Source: Candidatus Kuenenia stuttgartensis
Lineage (GTDB): Bacteria > Planctomycetota > Planctomycetia > Gemmatales > Gemmataceae
NCBI GenBank assembly: GCA_945875585.1
Contig: CAMCLK010000050.1
Span: 1-35,911 of the forward strand
Direction of reading: 5' to 3'
DNA length: 35,911 nt
The notes below the pieces were generated by a model that searched no databases, had not been told where the DNA came from, and saw only the letters and a list, made by a program, of their open reading frames with translations. The position numbers and the translations under genes are program-made. Position 1 is the first letter of the stretch, and every line of letters begins with the position of its first letter. Below, in pieces: positions 1-6,459 of this stretch.

Positions 1-45
1 GTGTTGACACTCGAAGCGCGAAGGGCTCTCGCGGTCAGGGAATAA
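1..45 (+). CDS. 3' end of a gene entering from the left; tail identical to the next gene
   Basis: Frame 1 reads VLTLEARRALAVRE followed by TAA at 43-45. Only the last 14 codons lie in the window. The same 14 residues end the protein at 195-1787, and the DNA is identical there and for a further 54 bp past the stop. The reading frame and the paralogous match are seen directly. That the whole upstream gene ends in the same planctomycete C-terminal helical module is inference, because its body is outside the window. Confidence 0.7.
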   Translation: MLTLEARRALAVRE

Positions 46-99
46 TGGCTTGCACGCCGAGAGCCCGTCTTCGCGGCTCGATGATCGAGCGGGGTGGAA
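1..99 (+). repeat. 99-bp perfect direct repeat, left copy
   Basis: Positions 1-99 are identical, base for base, to 1743-1841 (offset 1742). The copy spans the last 14 codons of a coding region, its TAA stop and 54 bp of 3' flank. Identity ends at base 100 (G here, A at 1842). It may extend further left outside the window. Confidence 0.95.
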
Positions 100-194
100 G
101 TTGAGAAAACCTCATGGATCCCGACATTGGGAGTCGCCGGGATACCAAGATCATCTGGCAGATTCGCAACGAATGCCTCACGGAGACCTGAGCG

Positions 195-1787
195 ATGAAC
201 GGATTCTTTCCGCTAACAATCCGCTTAACAATCCACTGCGCCACTTCAATGCTGCTTGGCCTTTTTGGCCAGGTGGAACCGCCGATTGTTCGAGCAGCTT
301 TGCGTCAATCGTGTGTTTACAACAGTGCCGTCGCTCCAATTGGGGAGGGTGAAAATCCCAAGGATGGCGATAGAAAGCCATCCGCCTCGATGAGGGTTGA
401 TGGCCGTGGCCGACTTTGGATTTATCGAATGGAACTTCACAGCGGATCTGCACCGACACCGTTGGCAACGGCGCTCTATACTACGATCGTCCCCATTTAT
501 CTTCATCGCTGGCAATTTGATGCCGAAAGGTACTATGGGGTTGGTAATATTTCTCATTCCTTCTTTTGGGGAGGCGGTACCCACGATGAATATTTCCGAG
601 CCGCTGGTGTTTGTCCCCTTCCGCTGGAGGCCATTGAACGATTCAATAAATCGGCACATGCATCCATGTCGGATTCCATGCGGCTGGCTGAATTCAGGGA
701 ATCTTGGGATCGTCCTATTTCTCTTGTTCCCGACCACGAGGCACTCACGAGGAGATTCGAGGTAGATGGAGCTGGTAGGTATGCTACCAGATTCGAAAAA
801 TATCAGATATTTTTTGATTTTTTGTGCAACGGGAACGGTGGCTGTGAAGCGTATGTGACGGAACCGCATCGTGGCCATCGCATCACGCGAACGGATTATG
901 ACCCCAAAAGACCAATTCAACCCGACAGAGGTCACTATAGTTTATGGTATGGAAAGGTCGAATGGAAAACCGACTGGAAAGGGCCATTTTATGTCGCGGC
1001 AAATGGCGACGAGCGCTTCATCATAACGGATACCGGTCGCGTGTTCCTGGCCGAACGCAATGTCAAGCCCGGAACGCCATTGAAGGAAATCTGGAAAGGC
1101 CCGCCAGTCGATGCCTTGATTCATGATACCGAGTCCAAAAAATGGTATGGCTTCACCAAGAATCAATACTTCGAAGTCGCCGATCCGATCAGGCCGAAGC
1201 CGCATCAACTGACGATCCGCCGCAGTTGGAGCGCCGAGGAGGCCATCGCCACGGGCGCGAATTGTGGCCGCGTGATTCGCAACATTGCCGCGATACGAAT
1301 GAATGAACATTCCTGGGACTTTCTGGCATCTTCGCAATGGCGTGAAGTCAACGACGGCTTGTGCGGCATATGCAACGAGCCGGCCCGTGCGATGGCGTTG
1401 CTTCGTGAGAGGTTGAAGCCGGTGTTCGCTCCCGCGACCCGGGAACTTGCCCCTGTCATTGACGATCTAGCAGATCGAGAATTGGCTAAACGCGACGCGG
1501 CACAACAACGGCTGCGGGAATATGGCCATACGATTGAGCCGTTATTGCGGCAGGCTCTTGGTGCCGCCGTTCACCCGGAACAAAATCGCCGCTTGAGGCA
1601 GCTCTTGGCCGATTCCGAAGACCCTGAGATTCAGACACGGGAAGAGCGCCGGGCTGTCCGTGCCGTTGAGGTGCTGGAATCAATCGGCACGGACGAGTCG
1701 CGGCGGATGTTGAAGGAATACGCTCAAGGTGCGGGATCGGCGGTGTTGACACTCGAAGCGCGAAGGGCTCTCGCGGTCAGGGAATAA
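195..1787 (+). CDS. Secreted or exported protein of unknown function with planctomycete C-terminal helical module
   Basis: A 530-residue protein. The ATG at 195 is preceded by GGAG at 183-186, and the N-terminus (MNGFFPLTIR..SMLLGLFGQ) resembles a signal peptide. The middle (about residues 60-400) is rich in aromatic residues and beta-like segments such as KWYGFTKNQYFEV. It has a CxxC at GLCGICNE but nothing I can assign to an enzyme family. From about residue 417 to the end it carries an alpha-helical module (ELAPVIDDLAD.. RLREYG.. LLRQALG.. RRLRQLLAD.. RAVEVLESIGT.. LEARRALAVRE). This matches what is often found at the C-termini of planctomycete WD40 and RNA-polymerase-sigma-like proteins. 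The gene is bracketed by the two 99-bp repeats, so it is probably one unit of a tandem paralogue array. Function unknown. Confidence 0.8.
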   Translation: MNGFFPLTIRLTIHCATSMLLGLFGQVEPPIVRAALRQSCVYNSAVAPIGEGENPKDGDRKPSASMRVDGRGRLWIYRMELHSGSAPTPLATALYTTIVPIYLHRWQFDAERYYGVGNISHSFFWGGGTHDEYFRAAGVCPLPLEAIERFNKSAHASMSDSMRLAEFRESWDRPISLVPDHEALTRRFEVDGAGRYATRFEKYQIFFDFLCNGNGGCEAYVTEPHRGHRITRTDYDPKRPIQPDRGHYSLWYGKVEWKTDWKGPFYVAANGDERFIITDTGRVFLAERNVKPGTPLKEIWKGPPVDALIHDTESKKWYGFTKNQYFEVADPIRPKPHQLTIRRSWSAEEAIATGANCGRVIRNIAAIRMNEHSWDFLASSQWREVNDGLCGICNEPARAMALLRERLKPVFAPATRELAPVIDDLADRELAKRDAAQQRLREYGHTIEPLLRQALGAAVHPEQNRRLRQLLADSEDPEIQTREERRAVRAVEVLESIGTDESRRMLKEYAQGAGSAVLTLEARRALAVRE

Positions 1788-1841
1788 TGGCTTGCACGCC
1801 GAGAGCCCGTCTTCGCGGCTCGATGATCGAGCGGGGTGGAA
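1743..1841 (+). repeat. 99-bp perfect direct repeat, right copy
   Basis: Exact copy of 1-99. It covers the last 15 codons (with stop) of the 195-1787 gene and its 3' flank. One repeat unit (1742 bp) holds one complete gene, so homologous recombination between the copies would precisely remove or amplify the gene. Confidence 0.95.
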
Positions 1842-1859
1842 ACTGTGATCACCCCGCTC
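1829..1859. terminator. 10-bp perfect hairpin after the 195-1787 gene
   Basis: GAGCGGGGTG (1829-1838) pairs perfectly with CACCCCGCTC (1850-1859) around an 11-nt loop, 41 bp after the stop. No T-tract follows directly, so it is either a factor-assisted terminator or an mRNA-stabilising hairpin. A second weak stem, CGGCG/CGCCG, lies at about 1864-1878. The left arm is inside the 99-bp repeat and the right arm is outside, so the left repeat copy lacks this hairpin. Confidence 0.5.
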
Positions 1860-2434
1860 ACGCCGGCGTTATGCGCCGCCGCAGTGAACGTTTTTGATAC
1901 CCTTTTTGCCCGCTTGGATTCGGATTCTTGCTCGGTTTGCCTCTCTCTTCGCTCAACAGTCAAAAGCTTGCCAAAATGAAGTCCGCTCCAATGGTGTTCC
2001 CAAATGCGCCTTTCCATTGTTCATTCAAGAGTGCGTGTGGCGATTCAATACCGGAGGACCACTCAATCAACTTGTTTGGTTGCGTCGTTGATTCCGTTTC
2101 CTTGGACAGCCCGTTCAACTATTCATTTTTTTTCAAACAGTAAACCCTGAGCCAAACCCAAACCCATACCGATTCCAGAATGCATACCAAGGGGATCAAG
2201 ACCGGTTCGTTTCGACAATGAGCTTCGTGAAACAACTGATTAACCCGTTCCGTTTAACCGGATTTTTTCCTCCACCGACAAGCGCACCATAATATTCGTG
2301 TCAACAGCGATCTTTGAGCCACCGAACGCCTGAAGTCAGCTTCCAGCCCGGATTCGAACCCTTCCGGCTGAGCCACCACATCTCTACCTTCGGTGAATCG
2401 TACCGCAAGGCTGATCAAGTCATGGTCGCGTCCG
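1860..2434. other. Gene-poor stretch of about 0.6 kb
   Basis: Only short ORFs with no protein-like composition occur on either strand. The sequence is locally AT-richer, with runs such as TTTTTTTT near 2126 and TTTTTT near 2264, and shows no transposase or RNA gene. A GGATTCGAACC string near 2351-2361 resembles the T-loop of a minus-strand tRNA, but the flanking bases cannot form the T-stem. I see nothing else I can support. Confidence 0.4.
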
Positions 2435-2854
2435 TCAAGCAGGTGGTCCCTGTTCTGGTTCTGCAACAGACGGTGGTTTGCATGAGGTTTGATGCGGAAA
2501 CAGGCATTCAACTGCGGCAATGATTCCCCCCACTGTTCCGCAACCCACTGCCAAGCCGATGGGCCAAGAAAAAAGGCCCGTCTGTTGAAAGAGCATGGGG
2601 GCCAATCCAATGCCTGCCAAGCCCCCAAGCAAGCCATCGCACGCTGCTTGTGCTGCCGTTATGCGTGACCGTGAATCGTACCATCCCAAAAAACCGTGGA
2701 TCACAAGCAATAGCGGAGGAATAGTCCAAGGGGGTGTGCCGACCATGACAGCACACCCGGCCATCAACCCTCTTTGCGCGGCCCTGCATGCCGCCATGAC
2801 GATGTCGAGCGTTACCATCGACTGTGGTTCGAAAGGTGGATGCATCGTGGTCAC
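2435..2854 (-). CDS. Small putative membrane protein, unknown function
   Basis: Up to 139 residues. The longest frame opens with GTG at 2854; ATG codons at 2845 and 2818 are equally plausible starts, since no start has a clear Shine-Dalgarno sequence. Hydrophobic, glycine-rich segments (LLLVIHGFLGWY, GLLGGLAGIGLAPMLF, GLAVGCGTVGGIIAAVECLF) suggest two or three membrane helices with small-residue packing. A charged and proline-rich tail follows (KPPSVAEPEQGPPA). No family recognised. It is divergent from the response-regulator gene, sharing an intergenic region of about 100 bp. The frame has more protein-like composition than the overlapping frames, but the gene remains a prediction. Confidence 0.5.
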   Translation of the reverse strand: MTTMHPPFEPQSMVTLDIVMAACRAAQRGLMAGCAVMVGTPPWTIPPLLLVIHGFLGWYDSRSRITAAQAACDGLLGGLAGIGLAPMLFQQTGLFSWPIGLAVGCGTVGGIIAAVECLFPHQTSCKPPSVAEPEQGPPA

Positions 2855-2955
2855 CCTGTTTATTGCCCTGCTGCGTTGTTAGGATAGAAACTTGTCGCCG
2901 GGAGATCTGCACGATCTTCTGGCTCAATCTTCAGGTGCTGGACGTTGACATCGCC

Positions 2956-4497
2956 ATGACCACACCCCGACCCGGAGAGGGCATTCGTGTTCTCATCATC
3001 GATGACGAACGCGCTCATGCCCAAGTGGTTGCAGAAACACTGGAACGCCAAGGTTACGAGTGTGTGGTGGCCACTAGCGGGGTGGCTGGTGCCCGGCAAT
3101 TAGAGCAGGATGAATTTGATGTGGTGCTAACCGACCTTCGCATGGCGGAGGTTGATGGAATGGAGATCCTGAAGAAAGCCCGTCAGGCACAGCCCGATGC
3201 TGAAGTACTTGTCATCACGGGTCACGGAGATGTGAAAACCGCGGTCGAGGCGATCAAGCAAGGGGCTTCGAATTATCTGACCAAGCCACTCGACATGGCT
3301 GAATTGCGAGTGTTGGTGGAAAAAGCTGCTCAAAAGCGACGTCTGGCCCGCACCAACCGCGAGCTTCAGCGCCAGATCAATGAGAAATTCGGATTTGAAG
3401 GTGTTGTCGGTTCAAGTCCCAAAATGCACGAAGTGATTGCCCGGCTGCAAAGCATTGCGCCAACCAGCGCCACCGTGCTGATTCATGGGGAAACTGGAAC
3501 AGGTAAAGAACTTGTTGCCAAAGCGATTCACACCAACAGCCCGCGCAAGAACAAGCCCTTTGTGGCCATGAACTGCACCGCGCTCAACGAAAACCTGTTG
3601 GATGATGAATTGTTCGGGCACGAGGCGGGGGCATTCACAGGCGCCGAGCGAGTTCGCAAAGGTCGGTTTGAGCATGCCAATGGAGGCACACTGTTTCTCG
3701 ATGAAGTGGGGGATATGCCTCTTAACCTTCAAGCCAAGCTGCTCCGGGTGCTTGAGAACAATGAAGTGTTCCGCATTGGTAGCAATGAGCCGCTTAAGAT
3801 AAATGTCCGCGTTGTATCAGCCACTCACCGTGACCTTGAAGCTGCCGTTGCAGACGGAACATTTCGTCAAGATTTGTACTTTCGTTTGAACCGCTTGAAG
3901 GTGAAGCTGCCGGCCTTGAGGCAGAGGCGGGAAGATATTCCTCTATTGTCTTCCCATTTTATGAAAGAATGCAACTCCCTTTATGGTAAATCCGTGAATG
4001 GGATATCGGAACCAGTGCGTCGGGCCATGGCCATTCACGATTGGCCGGGGAATGTTCGCGAATTGCGCAATTTCATTGAAAGTATGGTCGTTCTTGACCT
4101 CGATGGAGTTCTCGATACGGACGATGTGCAGGATGGTGAAATCATGCCTAGGCAAGGTGGTGCCGCGGCAGGTTCGGGATCGGAAAACACTCTTGTAGGC
4201 CGTCCGCTTGCCGAGGTTGAGCGTTTCTACATGGAACGCGCCCTCGACCTGACAGGGGGTAACCGCGAAGAAGCGGCGCGCTTGCTGGGGGTGGGGGAGC
4301 GAACCCTTTACCGGATGATTCAGGATTGGAAAATTCAGGACCGCATCAAGGATGCCATGGGCCGCGCAGGTGGCGACATGGCTAAGGCTTCCGCCGATTT
4401 GGGAATGTCAGAAAAGATGCTGGCGCGGAAGCTGAAAAAACTAGCATTGGCGGGCGGCGAAGAGGCTGACGATGCCTTGGAAGATGAGGGAGTGTGA
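2956..4497 (+). CDS. NtrC-family sigma54-dependent response regulator
   Basis: 513 residues from the ATG at 2956, which places the receiver domain at the N-terminus as is usual; the frame is open further upstream, but those residues look like noncoding sequence. Receiver domain (about 10-125): acidic pair D16/D17, phospho-acceptor D60 (VVLTDLRM), conserved lysine K110 (YLTKP). AAA+ domain (about 148-385): Walker A GETGTGKE (178-185), sigma54-contact loop GAFTGA (225-230), Walker B GGTLFLDE (243-250), arginine-finger region FRQDLYFRLNR (303-313). A Fis-type helix-turn-helix lies at about 421-458 (GGNREEAARLLGVGERTLYRMI). A second similar motif follows at about 473-498 (GDMAKASADLGMSEKMLARKLKKL), which is unusual. 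Established family role: phosphorylation-controlled ATPase that activates sigma54 promoters. No sensor kinase is adjacent, so its signal is unknown. Its stop overlaps the mutL start. Confidence 0.95.
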   Translation: MTTPRPGEGIRVLIIDDERAHAQVVAETLERQGYECVVATSGVAGARQLEQDEFDVVLTDLRMAEVDGMEILKKARQAQPDAEVLVITGHGDVKTAVEAIKQGASNYLTKPLDMAELRVLVEKAAQKRRLARTNRELQRQINEKFGFEGVVGSSPKMHEVIARLQSIAPTSATVLIHGETGTGKELVAKAIHTNSPRKNKPFVAMNCTALNENLLDDELFGHEAGAFTGAERVRKGRFEHANGGTLFLDEVGDMPLNLQAKLLRVLENNEVFRIGSNEPLKINVRVVSATHRDLEAAVADGTFRQDLYFRLNRLKVKLPALRQRREDIPLLSSHFMKECNSLYGKSVNGISEPVRRAMAIHDWPGNVRELRNFIESMVVLDLDGVLDTDDVQDGEIMPRQGGAAAGSGSENTLVGRPLAEVERFYMERALDLTGGNREEAARLLGVGERTLYRMIQDWKIQDRIKDAMGRAGGDMAKASADLGMSEKMLARKLKKLALAGGEEADDALEDEGV

Positions 4498-6380
4498 TGG
4501 TAGCCTCGGGCTTGCCCCGGATTCGTGCCCTTGACCCGATCGTGGTCAGTCAAATTGCTGCTGGCGAAGTAGTTGAAAGACCCGCCAGTGTGCTGCGCGA
4601 ACTTCTCGACAACGCACTTGATGCCGGTGCCACGCGCATAGAAGTGGAAGTTGAGCAGGGTGGCATCGAGCGCATATGTGTCGCTGACGATGGTTGCGGC
4701 ATTGCGGGAGATGATTTGCCACTGGCCCTTGCAAGCCATGCCACAAGCAAACTTTCGAGCGCCAACGACCTTGAAACCATTGCAACCATGGGATTTCGTG
4801 GCGAGGCGTTGGCCAGCATTGCCAGCATCGCGCAGGTGGAATTGCGTTCGGTACCTCGCGGATCGGGTGCGGGGGCAATTATTCGCAGCCATGGTGGCAG
4901 AGTGGACAAAATTGAACCGTGGCTGGGCACATCCGGCACGCGTGTGGAAGTGAAACATCTTTTTTACAATGCTCCAGTTCGACGCCGATTTCTTAAAAGC
5001 CCGGCTGCCGAGATGGCGCATTTCAATGAAGTGTTGACTCGTTTTGCCTTGGCAATCGGTGCGCTACCCGCGGAGATCCGCCCGCACATCATTTTGCGGC
5101 AAGGGCGCAAAACTCTGATGGATCTGCCGGGTTCCCTTGAAGCGATGGATCGCGTGGAACGGTTGTTTGGCCCGGAAGTGGCTCACCAGTTGCACGCCAT
5201 CGACCGTTCCCGAGACGGTATGCGACTGCGAGGGCTAGTGGCGGATCCCGCATGCGATCGCGGTACAGCGCGCATGCAGTATCTTTTTGTGAATGGTAGG
5301 CATGTCAAGGATCGGTCGTTGCAGCATGCCATAACAGAAGCCTACCGCGGGTTGATGATGGTTGGTCGTCACCCTGTTGCTTTTTTGTTTTTGGATGTGC
5401 CGCCTGGCGAAGTCGACGTCAATGTGCATCCTGCCAAGTCCGAAGTGAGGTTTCACCAGCCTCAGGCGATTCATCAACTGATTTTCGGTGCTATTAAGGA
5501 TCGTTTGCGTCGGGAAGAGTTGGTGCCGCCACTAAGGCCTGCCACTGAATTCCGGTTTGACCCGCCAGCGCCGGTGCAACGATCACTTCCGATGCCTCCT
5601 CCACCAGTGGCGCCTCGCTCCATTCGTGATCAGCATTCGCATGAGGCAGGTGGGGCGGAATCATCGCCTACGGTTCATGATTCTTGGCCAATCGAAAGGC
5701 CCCGGCAAGACACTCCCAATATCGCTCCGCCTCGAAATGATTCGCAGGGGAACCCAAATGTTGCAGCGCCTCAGGTATTTCAGGAGCTGACGGCAGCAAG
5801 CTCTGGCGATTCTCCAAGAATGTTGCAGATCTATGATTCTTATTTGGTGGTCGAAAGCAGTGATGGCTTGATGGTGATCGATCAGCACGCCTTGCACGAA
5901 CGGATTCTTTTTGAGCAGATTAAAAAAAGGCTTACCGTAGGAGCCATTCCCGCGCAGAGATTGCTTTTGCCCGAAGTGCTTGAACTGACGGGTGAGCAGC
6001 GAGCCCTGATCGAGGAGTGGAGCGAAGCCCTGCGAGAACTGGGAATGGAAGTAGAGGCTATGGGGGCCACAGCCATGGCTATTACGGCTTATCCAGGGAT
6101 ATTGGGGCAAAGGTCTCCGGGTCAGCTGTTGATGCAGGTGGTGGACCACTTGGTCAAGCGCCAGCGACCTCCATCTCGCGAAGCCCTGCTACACGACATC
6201 ATGAGCCTCATGGCTTGCCACTCTGCTGTTCGGGCCCGCGAACCGCTCACGCAGGAGCAAATGGCGGCGTTGCTTGAGCAACGTCACCTCGCCCAAGATA
6301 CTCACCATTGTCCGCACGGCCGTCCCACGGCTCTGGTATTTTCTAAACATGACCTTGAGCGCCAGTTTGGCCGTACCTGA
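4497..6380 (+). CDS. mutL: DNA mismatch repair protein MutL (endonuclease type)
   Basis: 627 residues from the ATG at 4497, which shares one base with the upstream TGA (TGATG); GTG at 4494 is an alternative start. N-terminal GHKL ATPase: QIAAGEVVERPASV (19-32), catalytic-base region RELLDNALDAGAT with E35 and N39, DDGCGI, and GFRGEALASI. A proline-rich linker of about 100 residues leads to the C-terminal dimerisation domain. That domain keeps the metal-dependent endonuclease motif DQHALHERILFE (462-473, pattern DQHA-x2-E-x4-E), plus ACHSAVRA and CPHGRPT near the end. Family knowledge: MutL with this motif nicks the new strand itself, as in bacteria lacking MutH. Here it would act with MutS, which is not in the window. 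The overlap suggests translational coupling to the NtrC-type regulator. Confidence 0.97.
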   Translation: MVASGLPRIRALDPIVVSQIAAGEVVERPASVLRELLDNALDAGATRIEVEVEQGGIERICVADDGCGIAGDDLPLALASHATSKLSSANDLETIATMGFRGEALASIASIAQVELRSVPRGSGAGAIIRSHGGRVDKIEPWLGTSGTRVEVKHLFYNAPVRRRFLKSPAAEMAHFNEVLTRFALAIGALPAEIRPHIILRQGRKTLMDLPGSLEAMDRVERLFGPEVAHQLHAIDRSRDGMRLRGLVADPACDRGTARMQYLFVNGRHVKDRSLQHAITEAYRGLMMVGRHPVAFLFLDVPPGEVDVNVHPAKSEVRFHQPQAIHQLIFGAIKDRLRREELVPPLRPATEFRFDPPAPVQRSLPMPPPPVAPRSIRDQHSHEAGGAESSPTVHDSWPIERPRQDTPNIAPPRNDSQGNPNVAAPQVFQELTAASSGDSPRMLQIYDSYLVVESSDGLMVIDQHALHERILFEQIKKRLTVGAIPAQRLLLPEVLELTGEQRALIEEWSEALRELGMEVEAMGATAMAITAYPGILGQRSPGQLLMQVVDHLVKRQRPPSREALLHDIMSLMACHSAVRAREPLTQEQMAALLEQRHLAQDTHHCPHGRPTALVFSKHDLERQFGRT

Positions 6381-6385
6381 CGGCC
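6369..6385 (+). terminator. Weak hairpin at the end of mutL
   Basis: GGCCGT (6369-6374) and ACGGCC (6380-6385) form a perfect 6-bp stem around ACCTG, overlapping the mutL stop codon. The downstream run GATTGCCCTTTCTTTT is pyrimidine-rich. The stem is short and the T-run is distant, so termination is only possible. Confidence 0.3.
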
Positions 6386-6459
6386 GATTGCCCTTTCTTT
6401 TGCCAAGGATTTTCGCCATCTAGCGCATTGAAAGCACGAGAAGGCACAGGAATTGATTC

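Noticed and set aside
1894..2143. Two overlapping short plus-strand frames (65 and 71 codons)
   Set aside because: No ribosome-binding site, no coherent composition, and they are mutually exclusive frames in an AT-richer stretch.
2340..2376. tRNA-like T-loop (GGATTCGAACC, minus-strand orientation)
   Set aside because: The five bases on either side of the TTCGAAT loop do not pair as a T-stem, and no acceptor, D or anticodon arm can be placed around it.
4335..5021. 228-codon minus-strand frame across the regulator-mutL junction
   Set aside because: Both plus-strand genes are certain here; the frame shows no protein-family features.
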